From positions 500,376 to 564,375 of the forward strand of contig VZQC01005068.1 in NCBI GenBank assembly GCA_009823505.1: a stretch of DNA of 64,000 nt, in the 5' to 3' direction. Below, one piece after another: positions 12,018-24,689 of this stretch. The notes under the pieces are model-generated. The model worked only from the letters and a program-made list of their open reading frames with translations, did not search any database and had not been told where the DNA came from. The position numbers were made by a program, and so were the translations under genes. The stretch is from Rhizomys pruinosus. Lineage: Eukaryota; Chordata; Mammalia; Rodentia; Spalacidae. The first letter of the stretch is position 1; each line of letters begins with the position of its first letter.

Positions 12018-12147
12018 GCACTCGGGGGCGAGAGGCGCGGTGGAGTACTTTGTGTAGTTCAAGTGGCCAGCCTGGTCTAAGAAGTGAGTTCCAGGACAGC
12101 TGGGCTACAGGAGACCCTGCTTCGAGAAAAGACAAAAAAAAAAAAAG
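12018..12147 (+). mobile_element. B1 SINE, 5'-truncated
   Basis: B1 body from the CCAGCCTGGTCTAAGAAGTGA region with an A tail, flanked by the 15-bp duplication GAAAAGGCAATACTG (12,003-12,017 and 12,148-12,162). The first part is diverged. Confidence 0.85.
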
Positions 12148-12162
12148 GAAAAGGCAATACTG

Positions 12163-13283
12163 TCAATCCATTGGTCAAATGTTTGTTGGTAAGCTGTTAT
12201 GGAAAACATACAAAAGCAGGTCCATCAGAATAATACCTGACTTTTCAATGGAGACTTTGAACGTTAGAAGGGCCTGAACTAATCACAAGTTCTGAAACAC
12301 CACAAATGGTGGCCCATACTATTATACCCATCAAAACTATTAGTTGTCATAAAAAGGAAAAGAAAAACTTTGTATAGCAAAAACATATTTAAAGAATTTA
12401 TGACTACTAAGCCAGTTCTACAGGGAAACTAGAAGGAATACTTCAGTCCAAAGAAAAGGTTAAATACACCCAAGAGTAAGGCAATAAGTAAATTATTTCA
12501 GAAGAGTTTATCAAAAGAAGTCTAAGGAAACATCACAACAGTAAAACAACAGGAATTTATGCATATTGTTCAATAATAACCCTCAATATTAACAGACTCA
12601 GTTCCCTAATAAAGAGACATTAACAGATTAGATTAGGAAATAGTATTCCTCTTTTTGCTGCCTGCAAGAAACACAACTTATCATCAAAGATAGAGAACAC
12701 TTTCTATTCTAAGAATGGAAAAGGGTATTCTAAAAAATGGAACTAAGAAACAAACAAGTGTAGCTGTTGACAAAATAGACTTCAGACCAAAACTAGTCAG
12801 AAGAGATAAGGACACTTCATACTCATTAAAAGAAAAATCCACTAAGAGAATATAATTCCAAACACTCAAACACAGGGGCATCCAGTTTCATAAAAAGAGA
12901 ATACTGTTAGCGAGTGTGGTGGTGCATGCCTTTAATCCTAGCACTTGGGAAGGCAGTGAGGCAGGCAGATCTTTTGAGGTTTAGCCAGCCTGTTCTACAG
13001 AGTGAGTCCAGGAAGAGCATGGAGCTACAGGGAGACCCTGTCTCAAAAAGACCAAAAAAAAAAAAAAATACTGTTAGTTCTAAAACCATATATTGATGAT
13101 AACATAGTGATGGTAAGTGAATTTACTACTCAACTCTCAGCACTACACAGGTCATCTAGTGACAGAAAACCTAAACAGGGTATTAAATTCTGGGAGTTAG
13201 AATGACATCCAATAAATTCAAGTGGGAATATAGAAGACATCTACAGAACAATCAACTAAACACTAAGAATATGCTTTCTTTCT
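12163..13283 (+). mobile_element. Old L1 (L1M/HAL1-like): ORF1 end into ORF2 endonuclease
   Basis: CCTGCAAGAAACACAACTTATC corresponds to the endonuclease QETHL box, and ACTTCAGACCAAAACTAGTCAG and GACATCTACAGAACA follow in the right order. It stops abruptly at AAGAATATGCTTTCTT (13,283), inside the endonuclease. A continuation is found at 22,417. Confidence 0.75.
12910..13066 (+). mobile_element. B1 SINE
   Basis: Complete B1 with an A tail, inside the L1M. The duplication AATACTGTTA is at 12,900-12,909 and 13,067-13,076. Confidence 0.93.
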
Positions 13284-16200
13284 CGAGATGGTCGTGGCCT
13301 GCTCTATGTGCTAAATCTTAGGGTCAGCTCTGGGTATGTGTAGTGGATTGGCAAGTCGTGGTCTCTCATTGTGTGAATTCAAACAGGGCGGCGAGTCTCC
13401 TGAGCTCTCACAAGTTAGTGCGCAAGTGTCCCATGGTCTCAGTTGGGGACTTAAATCGGCGGTATACCATTGCTAGTTCCAGAGCATGACACAATGAAAT
13501 AAAAGACTATATTCCATTAGTAGCCGTAATAAAGAATGTTTATTGTCAGCAGTCCCTAGGAATTTTCTCTAATACTGTTCTACCTCACATTAGGACATCG
13601 GAGGAAGCACAAGATATACCCCACCACATGCTTATAGTGGAACATCCATGAGATTAACATAGTCTCTGTTTCAAGATCTTTCTGACCACATATATGAGAA
13701 TTATGGTAGGAGGGACTTGTACCTCGAAATGCTAATTACGAATTGACAGTGACAATGATCACAATTATCACCCTGCGCACTGACACTTGAACGCATACGA
13801 GAATTGTGTTTCAAGGTACAATCAAAGAGGAGAAAGATAATCCCTATCCTAGAATGTGCTGAGGATCGACTGTTGTGGTCATTCTTGAGTAACAAACTTG
13901 AAGTCTGACGGAGTTACAATTAGGGAGGTTGGGAAATCAGCGCATCCGGATACTGGCACGTTAGGTCCATCGTCTGGACCCATCATCATTGTAATGAGAT
14001 GTCACTCTCTCATTGTGTTAGTTTGGTAACGGTATAATGAGAAATTAACTCGATGGCGAGGATAACATGAAGGAGGCACGTATTTTTACCGCGCCCATTA
14101 TGAGTAATCAGTCGTCCACTCAACATGGAGTGCTACAGGTTATAGGTTGTTGTGTGATCGATGTTATAAACTGTAACAGGACTGAGAGAGAACGGTGTGC
14201 AATGGAAAGCACTTCTGGTAGTGTGCCAGGTAGCCCGCCCAAGTGATGTCCAACGCACAGCATTGTGGGTGTACAGACATTCCACCACACTTCCAATTGC
14301 AGGCTTGATCGACTTCAGCTGCGACTCTGCCTCATCAGGTCTCCTTGCCCAGTAGTGGTCTAGATCTCAGGGACCTATACCATTGAGCTGCGAACTGTAA
14401 CTCTCTGTGATGAATGCCAAGACTGAAGATATGAAAACTTTCCTTCCCAGTTGAGATAGTCGTTCTGTCAGTAGTATGTTTGTACCTAACAGATCTAAGT
14501 AATACTGGATAGTACAAACTTGTAATAAATCAGGATGAAGTCTAGTAACACACGAAGGTAAGTGGTCTTCTGTGACAGTGTCTAGGCGATGGGTACGTTG
14601 TATTCGCTCGTAGTGACATCCAACGATACCCTCGCCATATTAAGAGTGTATGCCTGTATTGAAAGTATACACGTGTGTCCCTCCCCACCCATCCCCTGTG
14701 GCGGAACACTAGAGGAGGCAGTCTTATGCGCGAAATTTGCATAGTGCTCGCATGCTAGGGTATTTCAATGAATGCTCAATGTACTTTCTGATTGGTTGTC
14801 TCTAAAGACTTTTCAATTTGAACTGGCTAGTTGCCTTGGCCTCCAATGAGGAGCTTAAGTGTTATAAGGGCTTATCGTGGGTTTTTGTTGGGTCAGGCTA
14901 GCAGATCCCAATGGTGTGTGTGTTAGATAAGAGTGGACGAGGCCTGGCACTTGTTTAATTAGATTGTTAAGGTTAATTGGCATAGCCGGAGCAGAGTAGG
15001 TCTTCCAACGAGACTTGTGGTACAATCTCTTCTTTGATGTAACATAAGAAAGTGTGTCTTGTGTTCAGCATCGAAAGGACTCTTGCCAAAAGTATCCCAA
15101 TTTATTCAACCGCTGGTGTAACGTAAACACTAGTGTCAGGTAGGAGACTCTATGTGCCCATACCTGCGTGTTAAAACTCTCGTACGTGCCTAGTACTGGA
15201 GACAAATTTCGTACCCTGTAGGCTGGTGGGCTGTAAAAATATCAGCCTAAGATTTAGATCAGCTAACAAGAGACTTAATAATCCTAGGGTCATCACTGAT
15301 GGAGTCAGAAGTATGTTAGTCGGGGAGCTGCAAACAATCTCCATTCGTTGCGAACAGAAAAAAGACGTGACAGCTCCAAATCCAATTACCTCAAGGACAT
15401 TCGGGTTGATATGATAAAGAGGAATTCATGTCACAACAAGAACATATGGTATGGTAAGATACCAGAACAATCCATACAGGGAGAACATACTTCGAGCACT
15501 CCCCTAACATATAATAAATTGAAAGTCATATGCTACTAGATTTGGAAAGGGACCTAGTGAAGGAAAATGGATCATGTATGAATATCTGAAATCCGGGAAA
15601 CACCAAAGGTCTCAGGACTGCTCATAGATGTAGGATAGACAGCCTTAAACAGATAGCATTCGCTAAGTTAACCCAGCAGAGGAGAAGAAAATATTAAGAT
15701 GTCACTTTATTGGTTTATGACATAAATAAGATAGGAAGACCTCTCGAACTCAGAATTACAAAGCCAGTTGCTCCGAGGGTGAATGATGATTCACGTGGTG
15801 CAAATCGCATAGGATTTTAATAATAGAATAGTTTGAAAAAGACTCTTGCGGACAACGACATCGTCAGATCTATGAGAATTTTATAGACTCAATAAGATAG
15901 ATTTCAAGATATAACAGGGATTACAAATATCTATGGAAGTGAAGGGGACTGTTATCTCTTCCCATACAGTGAAGTCCTTTCCATACAAATCCAGAGGGCC
16001 AGCATTTAGCCTGGCTACGCTTTCTACTGCCGAAACATTGAGGAATATATCAAGGATACATCGTCAACTAAAGGAGAAACATTAGAGAGCCCAATTCTCT
16101 CCAACTGTAGAGACACCAATGAATATATAAAAACCAAGAAATTATTCTAACACAACGATATCTAGCAAATGAGATGGACATAGTAGACTCACAATCTAAG

Positions 16201-17660
16201 CACACATCATCCACCCTCTCCATGACCAACGCCGTATGGATTCATGAAGCCATGAGAATGCTTAGCCAGGTGTGTTGGTACGTACTCAACCATAGGAGCA
16301 CCAATACAGGTTATATATTGCGACATCAAGATAACGATTGTCCGAATGGATGAGAGGACGAATAAACCACAACATCAATACTCCCAAATTAGTGGATGAG
16401 CGGAGATGGAATATGTCTTGAAGAATTATTATGCTCTAATCCATCTCTTGGTGTATAAGTGGTGTGGATAGGTATAATTTGTTCTGTTTATGGGAGACCA
16501 ATCTATTCCTCATATGGTGAATATCTCACAGACCTAAGTTATACTAGAGCACCGCAAAAGCCACTAGCGCGCACTATGTGATCCATAAACAACTCTGTGG
16601 TTGGGAATATGACCCACCAAAGCATTCCCCTTGAGGTAGCAGATAGAGCCTTCTTTCGCAAAGACAAGGTCTGCACCTGTCACCAATACAGCTTATCAAA
16701 TGGTGATATAGCTGCTCGCGCATAAGCCCTCATCTGGGGCTTAAGCAGGCAATAAGTAGTAATGTGAACAGATAGAACTAAAAGGCTGTCAAAAAAGTGA
16801 AATCTAACAAGAGCCAGGTTCTAACGATTAAGGAAAAGCACCGGGAACATCAAAAGCAAAATATCCCTGGTTTTTTGTATTTGATGGACAATTATTCTCC
16901 CACTGTTTGTCTTAACCTTAAGGGATCTAAATTTGCAAGACTCACAGAAAACTAGAATGATAAGAGCGTTTTGGTTTGAGACATAAAGTGGCAGGGAACT
17001 ATAAACTATAAATATCTAAGAAAAGACAGTATGCCTTTCTCTCCTTGTACACCAATACACAAAATCCTACGTTACAAATGAGATAGGCGCCTTACTACAC
17101 AGCGATGCAGTACGGCGTTGTCCACTCACAATAGCCTCAAAAACATAAATACCTAGGAACAACCTAATCCAATACAAGACTCTCACCAAGTATATCTTCT
17201 AGCAACCTCAATTAATTTTATCCCCTGAAAAGGAGAATGTGTGAGGTAAGTACATCAGAAAGATGGTTTACAGAACCTTTCCCTCTTTCTTATGGCTCAT
17301 GGATTGGGTTTTTAAATAGATAAGAATATAGTACAATATGGTTCCATCGCTACCCAAGTAGTGTACTAGATTAAGCGATTCCCATATTCAAAAATCCCCT
17401 CAAGAGGTTGTTCACAGGTTTGGAAGAAAAAAATCCTCAATGGTCATATTGTGCTCAAATGATCAGACACGGTAATGACCCTGTGACAGATTATGGCCAA
17501 AGAAACGCCGTGATATGAATAAACGTGCACTACATTACCATGTGGGTGATTATGCCTCCACCACTATTACCCCAAACATCAAATAACATATAGGCTTACA
17601 GGGCTATTAGTTCATGAAGAAAATAAAGCAGTCCTGGACAGAGGTAGGCGCTTGTTGCCA
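13284..17660. other. Base-level noisy tract, probably L1/MaLR sequence with heavy read error
   Basis: This stretch has near-random texture, a GC content close to 43 percent and CpG not depleted (10 CG in 13,741-14,040, against 1 in 38,881-39,180). Known words surface with errors. From about 15,660 the order of L1 ORF2 can be followed (TAAGATAGGAAGACCTCT; GCTCATGGATTGGG at about 17,300). Around 14,300-14,480 the MaLR-like LTR seems present. No open frame exceeds about 66 residues. The likely reading is gap-filling by uncorrected long reads over young repeats. Confidence 0.6.
14290..14490 (+). repeat. Possible noisy copy of the 3.6-kb-type LTR
   Basis: ACTTCAGCTG, CTCTGCCTC, CAGGTCTCCTTGCCC, GTGATGAA and TTTCCTTCCC occur in the same order and similar spacing as in the solo LTR at 48,476-48,883. 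I could not align it base by base. Confidence 0.3.
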
Positions 17661-20600
17661 CAAAATAAATGACCAGTTGACCAATGGAAAAAACTGAAGA
17701 TCCGAAACCTAAGTTGATACAATTTTGCAGGTTTAAACCACCTCATTATTTGACAAGGGGGCAAGAAGGGGACACTCAATGGAGAAAAGACGCATCTTCA
17801 GCAAGTGGTGCAAAACTGGATCACCATTCTTTTAGAAGAATGAAATTAACCCACTACCTCTCACTATATCACAAGTGTACACCTCATGATGTACTCTCGC
17901 TCAGCAGAAGCTCAACCATGAAATCGCCCAGTAACTTGGAGGAGTGATAGTATGAGGAAAGACTTTGCTCAGTGCATACTTACCTAAGCGGACCATAAGA
18001 CGATCGTATGATACTAATAGAAGTCTTATGCTCTTAAATCGAGAACATGCCACAGAAGCTCTCTTCTCATCACCTCCCAGACTCACAAGAATGAAAGATC
18101 GAAGGCTAGTATGTTGGACCATATTGCAATGGATCCTCGCATAAAGACTCAAAGAGGCTTCATCAGTTAACATCAAAGGAAGCATAAAGGAAGTGAGGAG
18201 AAACCCACAGAGTGGGAGACCATTCACAGCTAGATACATCTGACAAAGCATTATTTCCAAGGTATAAGCTACTCAAAAAACAAAGAGAAAACAAATGAAT
18301 CACTCAAAGATGGAGCAAAAAAAAAAAAAAAAAACAAAGGAAAAGAGATGGCCGAGAAACATCTAAGAACTGTTCAACATCTTGATAATTAAGGAATGCA
18401 AATAAAAACCACTTTGAGCCGGGTCGGTGGCGCACGCCTTTAATCCAGCACTTGGAGGCAGAGGCAGGGATCTTGTGAGTTCAAGCAGGCCCGGATCTAC
18501 AGAGTGAGTTCAGACAGCTGGTTACAGGGAGACCCGTCTTCAAAACCAAAAAAAAAAAAATCAAAAAAAAAAAAAAAAAAAACCACTTTGAGGTATCACC
18601 CTACTCCAATAAGACTGGCTAGGTCAGGAACAGATGATACCAAATGCTGGAGAGGTTGCGGGAAAGGGGAACACTCACCATTGCTGGTGGGAATGAAACT
18701 TGTACAGCCACTATGGAAAGCAGTGTGGTAGAACCCTTAGAAGACTCAAATGAGCCTTCCATTTGACACAGCAACCACTCCGGGTATATACCCACAAGAC
18801 AGCAACTTACTGCAAAATACATGCACAGCTATGTTTATTGCAGCTCTGTTCACAATAGCAAAAAGCTGGAACCAGCCCGGTGCCCCTCAAACGAGAGTGG
18901 ATAGAGAAAATGTGGTACTATGAATTATACAATGGAGTTCTATGCAGTGAGAAGAGGACAACTCATGAACTTTGCAGGTAATGGATGACTGGAAGACATT
19001 ATGTTTAAGTGAAAGCAATCACAGTCCAGAAAAAACAAACGACAAATGTGTGTCCCTCATATGTGGATGCTATACAACAACCCAGATAAAATATTTCTCA
19101 TGGAAAGGAATCATAGTAAAAAGAAACAACACAGAAAGACTGCATCAGAAAATGGCTGAAATGGTGAATTGGGAAGGGGGGATGGGTGGGAGAGGGCACA
19201 CCGTGTATATTTGATTAAACATATTTAATTGACGTGAGTTCAAAAAGTACCCAGTTCGCCAGACACTGTCTACAGATAACATGGTGTTTTAGGACCAAGT
19301 AAAAGTAAATAGATGTGTAATTAACAACATTTGTTTACAGCTCTGAATAAAATGGTAATGCATCTGAGTTTAAATGGAGATATAAATCGCTGTTGTCCAC
19401 ATTGTTTTACACAAAATCTATATAGACATAAAACTTTGGGATATTGGCACATCAAATGTTCTCTATAATTTCTCTGTTGTACGAGTATCACCTGTGTAGC
19501 ATCTCTTAAGATGATTTAACGTAAAAGTTGTTTGTTTCCCAAGTTAATAATACTATAGTCACCCAAACAACATGGTGTGAATTTGATCAACTGTCGCCTT
19601 GATTCCACCTATAGTTATGTATAATACAACTGTCTTCTGGAAGACTTCATGGTTAAAAAAAAGGGGGGGGAGATACAGAAGACATGAACTTTTCGTCAAA
19701 AACCTTAAATTCAAATCTTAAACAACTAACCTGGGAAAAGATTTTTTTGTTCCAACAGTACAAATGTCATCAACTTATGGTGAGAAAGGAAAGATACAGC
19801 GTTGCATTGAGTAGTATGTACCAAAAAGTGCAACTGAAAGGTGTCCCGTCTGAACATTGAAAGGAAAAAAGCCTCAGATTGCATAAACACGAACCCTTCT
19901 GTGGATCTCCCATAGTAACAACTATTTATAATTGAGTCCTAATGAAACTTATAACCTCTAGGTGCCACACAAGGTTTTGATATGAGAGAATTCTTGCCTC
20001 CACCCCATAAAAAGGAGAAATATGACGATGATTGAGATCGTTCGCTCCAACTTGCAAATTAGGAGACAGACTATTATAGGGTAATCTCTTTAAAAACCGG
20101 TAAAAATGCCTTCTTTAATTGACTAATAGACATAGGAACTGTGAAAAGGATTATTCTCGTTCAGAACCAAATATAATATAAAGTCCTTTGGGCTATGCAC
20201 TTAGGCAAAGTATATTAATGCAGGATCTGGCATCAACAATGATTTTCTACCAGGGGATGTTGGCAGGGGACTCAAGGCCCCACAAAGGTAAGGGCTCCTG
20301 CCCCTAAGTTGGAACCTGCAGGAGGGAGGTGAAAGACCCTGCTGCGAAGACCGCATTAACATGGGAGGGATTATTGAGACCACACTGCAAGTGTAAGATG
20401 GTCTCTGGAATGCCAAGAGTGTGCCAAAGGCACTAAACCAATGAGCAAATAGGGTCCTCTTGAGTCAAGCAGACTCCACCGTCAGACCAAGCTACACCTC
20501 ACCTGCCTGAAATACTTGTGCAGCAGAGGAAGCCATTCCTGTATATCCCAAATCTAATACTATTGGCTCTCTCTTGGAAATAACCCATATGCGGTGATGC

Positions 20601-21316
20601 CACAAGCTTACATCCTCTACAGGTTAGAGATGTTATAAGCCCATATGTAAGACTCTGTCATATTTAACAGGGGGAAAAAATGTACTCAATATAGATTAAC
20701 ATATCCAACATATGTGTCTTATGCCAAAGTAACTTTACCACTTATGCTGCTTAATACTATTATGAATTGCTTGTGCTTTCAGTAGGTCAAAAAGTTACTC
20801 TGCACACAAATGTCAGCCCATGAAAGGAAACAGCCAGAATTGACCAGAGTCCAAGTCAACAGCTCCAGAGAGAGTGGACTGATCGCTTCTCACCACTGTG
20901 CCCTTTCTAAGCCCAGGGAACATCTGTGTGAGAGGGGCAGTAGTAGATGTAAGGGCTGCATTGGGCTGAATGATGAAACTATGAGCAATATAGTCTGGAC
21001 TCATTTGATCACTTGATCAAACAACCCCTCACCACACGCTGGAGTGGGGCTGTGGGGTTTTCAGCACAACAGCCTGCAAATTGGTTTTTCAATGAAGGAT
21101 GCTTGTACTCATGGATATCACTTATAGCTAAAAAAATGAAAAAAAAACTGAAGAAAATATGACAGAACAGTTATGGCAGAATGCATGATCCAGTTGGTGG
21201 GTGTGGGGGGGAGGGAAAGGAAATATCCTGACTGAATTGGAAAATATGTATGAAATGCAAAAAAAAATAAAAAAATGTTAAAAAAAGAAAATTCTAGAAA
21301 AGAAAAAAAAAAAAGT
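17661..21316 (+). mobile_element. L1 3' half: ORF2 C-terminus and long 3' UTR
   Basis: 17,661-17,880 matches the first L1 of this window at 2,640-2,870 (CTGGATCACCATTCTTTTAG). 18,593-19,050 reads the ORF2 C-terminal region (CACAATAGCAAAAAGCTGGAA). From about 19,100 to 21,316 no frame remains. This looks like a 3' UTR of about 2 kb, because its last 500 bp recur as 5'-truncated L1 ends elsewhere in the window. A G-rich tract lies at 21,195-21,225, and an A-rich tail ends at 21,314. Confidence 0.75.
18418..18577 (+). mobile_element. B1 SINE within L1
   Basis: B1 with a long A tail and the 14-15-bp duplication AAAAACCACTTTGA(G) at 18,404-18,417 and 18,578-18,592. Confidence 0.9.
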
Positions 21317-22416
21317 CTCCTATATGGTTCTGGTGTTGACATTTGAGGGGGTCACAGAGGGCAGCCGAGGCTTGGCACGTCGAGAGGTCAGGAAAGACCA
21401 TTGGTGGAAGTGCACCTCAGTTGCGTGAAGACCCCGAATTGCAGAGGTCATGGAGAGAGAAGCTGAGGCTTTTACCAGAGAGGTCAGAAGAGTCCATTGG
21501 TGAAGACGTGCCTCATTTTCAGTGGCGACCCTCAGGTGGTTGGAGATGCCAGAAACATGGGATGACCACCAAGAACAGCAGGCAGGTGTGGAATGGCAGC
21601 GAGCCTAGGGTCCGAGAAAGAGCTAATGTGTGCGCCACAGACAGCCGAAGTCAGAGAGGGTGAGACATGCCAAAAGCCCCTTTTGGAGCCCAAGAAGATC
21701 GGAGTGAATCCAAGGTCCAGCCTTGTAGCTACTTTGATGGACTTAGGTTTTGTTTGAGAGTGCCTGATTCTTCCCTTTGAAATAAGACAGTACTTGTTTT
21801 GGATTTTACAGCAGCCCACAGTTAAGAGACTTTTAATAGACTGAACTTTTAAGCGTTTGGACATTTTAAGGACTGTGGGGCTTTTAAGGTTGTACTGTCT
21901 TAGGTTGTGATTAATGTTAACATCATACTTTGGGGATAAGAACTGGAAAGGTGGTGGTTTAATCATGATGTGTTTTGTGTGTCAAGTTGACAAGGGGTCA
22001 ATTGTGCTGGATAGCTTAGTGTCAACTTGACACACCTGGGTTGAGGGAGCCTCGGTTGGGGAATTGGCTCCATTGGATTGGCCTGTGGCCACATCTGTGG
22101 AGTGTTGTCTTGATGGTCGAGCAGTGTGGGAGGGCCCAGCCCACAATGAGTAGTGCCACCCTGGGCAGGTTGTTGTGTACTGTATAAGAAGGCAGGCTGG
22201 GCATGAGCCAGAGGAGCAAGCCAGTGAACAGCATTCCTCCATGGCTTGTGCTTCAAGGTTCAGCTCCTGCCTCCAGGTTCCTGCCCTGAGTTCCTGTCTT
22301 GGGCTCCCTAAGTGATGAACTGTGACCCAGGAGATGTAAGCTGAATAAACCCTTTCCTCCCCAAGTTGGTGTGGGTCAGAGTGTTTTGTCACAGCAATGG
22401 AAGACAAACTAGAACA
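21317..22416 (+). mobile_element. MaLR-like element, 3' part (internal region plus 3' LTR)
   Basis: 21,317-22,002 matches the internal region at 4,761-5,471 (AGTCTCCTATATGGTTCTGG). The 3' LTR is 22,003-22,416, with TGTGCTGGATAGC at the start and CTAGAACA at the end. It abuts the L1 A-tail on the left, so the L1 probably inserted into this provirus. The 5' part would then lie in the noisy tract. Confidence 0.8.
22003..22416 (+). repeat. 3' LTR of the MaLR-like element
   Basis: 414-bp LTR, highly similar to 5,472-5,880 and 48,476-48,883. Contains GAATAAACCC near 22,341. Confidence 0.88.
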
Positions 22417-22735
22417 CTAGACTTTAATGAAAATGAAAAGATAACATCCAAAGATCTGTGGGCCAACTGGAAGGTAGTTCTAAGTGCAAGCTTATAGCAC
22501 TAAGTCCCTACTTCAAAAATTTTGAGAGGGCTCACATTAATAACAATGTGATTTACCTTTAGGCTTTGGGAAAACAAGAAAAAACAACCCAAAAACAATA
22601 GAGGGGAAGAGATAGAGAGAGTTGGGACTGAACTTAATAAAATATTAAACAAAGAATTAGTTCTTTGAAAAGATAGTGATGACTTCAACATTGTTTTACA
22701 GACACAACAGGGCAGTAACAAATTCTACATTGAGT
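22417..22735 (+). mobile_element. Old L1M ORF2, continuation of 12,163-13,283
   Basis: AATGAAAATGAAAAGATAACATCC, GTAGTTCTAAGTGCAAG and TTCTTTGAAAAGATAG match the ORF2 segment after the endonuclease. About 0.3 kb of consensus between 13,283 and this point is missing or hidden in the noisy tract. Confidence 0.7.
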
Positions 22736-23656
22736 TTACAACTTTCTATTTTAAGGTTATTTGTGATGTATCGGCATTTTAAGTGTATCTCTGTATTTTG
22801 TACAGTTTGATGTTGCTGTAACAGTAGTTTGTTTTCTTTACTCAGAATATACTATTCTATACTATGGGGACTCAACCCTCAAATGAAGGCTGCTCAATAA
22901 GAAATCCTCAAAACTAAAAGAATTATACTAACTAAACATAAATATATAAATCACAACACACAAATAAGAAATGTGAAAAAGCAAATCTACGTGAATTCTC
23001 AAAAATAATTCTCAATTACTGAATTTAGAAGTACTGAAATCGATATGGAGATTTCCAAATCTTTACTGGAAAAATAATCAGTAACCTCAGATATGATCCA
23101 GACAAGCAGATGAGGCAGTCCAGAACTTGAAAAGTCAGACATAGAGTAAAACATTAGTAAATGGTTTAGAATATTAGCAATATAAAAAAGAAATGACATT
23201 TGAACATTTAACAGAGGCTGTTATTAGTCAATCTAGATATGACTGGAGAAGGGCCTCTCCATGACATAGTGTACTCAGAAATACAAAGGTATTAAAACTG
23301 TAATGACAGGTTAAAAAATGCCAAGTATCCACCAAAGGCAAATGTATTAGAATTACCAGAACTTACATCAGCAACCTTAAAAAGTCAGGAAGGTTTGGAA
23401 AAGTATGTTTCAAGCCTGAAAGTAAATAACCATCAACCAATACTGTAATACTTAATGAAGCTTTTTAAAATTAACAGAGCAGTAATGAAATCTCAAGACA
23501 AGCACAAACTAAGCCAGTTCATTACCACTACGCAAGCACTACAGAAGATTATCCAAAGGAATAATATACAAGAGGAGGAAGAAGGTCTCAATCATAAGAA
23601 TATAGGAATAAATAAATTCCATGAGAAGAATAGATAAGCAAACGAGATCTAGGAAG
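22736..23656 (+). mobile_element. Weak L1/HAL1-like remnant
   Basis: 22,736-22,880 is unrecognised. From about 22,900, and most clearly at 23,480-23,630 (CAGTTCATTACCACTACGC, AATAAATAAATTCCATGAG), it resembles L1M/HAL1 ORF1-end sequence. It is heavily decayed. Confidence 0.45.
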
Positions 23657-23661
23657 GAGTC

Positions 23662-24134
23662 TGTGATTGTTAATCCTGGGTGTCTACTTGACTGGACTAA
23701 GGAACAAATAACAGAAAAAAGGATCTTTGGATTAGACCACCTCAACCCGGATGGCCCATCCCAAATGTGGGTGTTACCTTCTGCCGGCAGGCAGTATAAA
23801 AGGCCACAGCAGAGGGAGCTGGTCCTTTTTTTCCTGTGGCTTGCCTCTCTCTCACTGGTGAGTTTGTCTTGCTGCTATGATCAACCCTTCGGATCCCAGC
23901 GTGTACTGAGACCGGCAGATCTCCTGGAATCCATCGGGCCTTCAGCACCAGATTGGGACTACTGAGACATCCAGCCTTGTGGACTGAGCAGTTCCCTGGA
24001 TTCTCAGCCTCTCCAGTGCGGTGGGGCTACTGTTGGACTACTTGAGCTCTGTCACGTGAGCAAATCAATAAATTGTATATGGCTATATATTCGTCCTGTT
24101 GCTTCTGTTTCTTTAGAGAACCCTGACTAATACA
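23662..24134 (+). mobile_element. Solo ERVL/MLT2-like LTR
   Basis: A 473-bp LTR begins TGTGATTGTTAATCC and ends AGAGAACCCTGACTAATACA. The perfect 5-bp duplication GAGTC lies at 23,657-23,661 and 24,135-24,139. There is a TATA-like site (CAGTATAAAAGG, about 23,791) and an AATAAA at about 24,068. Both termini match what I recall of MLT2-type ERVL LTRs. The family name is tentative; the LTR nature is secure. Confidence 0.85.
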
Positions 24135-24139
24135 GAGTC

Positions 24140-24660
24140 CATTATGTCCCACAGTACACCAAATCCCTCTGATAGATGATATTAATAGATGAAACTAATA
24201 GATGACAAAGATCAGTCAGTAATCCAGGCAATGAAAAAAATCAACAAACAAGAATACAGAAAATAGTAAATATGTCTCAATAATAATTTTAATTGTAAAT
24301 AGATTCAACACATGAATGAAGTGATAAACTTAATGGAAATAGTAAACAATATCCCACTCTTTTGTCTCCAAGAAACACCTTAGTGACAGATACTCACAGG
24401 ATGAGACTAAGAGTCAAAGAATTTGAGTCAATCCATCAGATGAATGAAACCAAAACCAAGCTGGTACAGCTATTCAGATATTTGATAAAGTAGACTTCAA
24501 ACTAAAATTACTAAGTATACATAAAAAAGATTGGTACATATTAATAAAGGGAGCAATTTATCTAAAAACAATTGTAAATGTGTATGTAATAAATATTGAT
24601 CATCTCAGTTTCATAAGACAAACACTAATGTGCAAAAAGAGCAGTTATGATGAGTAACTT
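24140..24660 (+). mobile_element. Old L1M ORF2 endonuclease remnant
   Basis: TTTTGTCTCCAAGAAACACC (endonuclease QETH box) and AGTAGACTTCAAACTAAAATT are in the expected order. Confidence 0.65.
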
Positions 24661-24689
24661 GAACTATTACTCTAAATATTAGAAAAGTC

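Noticed and set aside
13284..15660. Foreign (bacterial or viral) insertion, suggested by CpG content
   Set aside because: No open frame over about 66 residues, no recognisable gene, and fragments of local L1/LTR words remain; read error explains it better.
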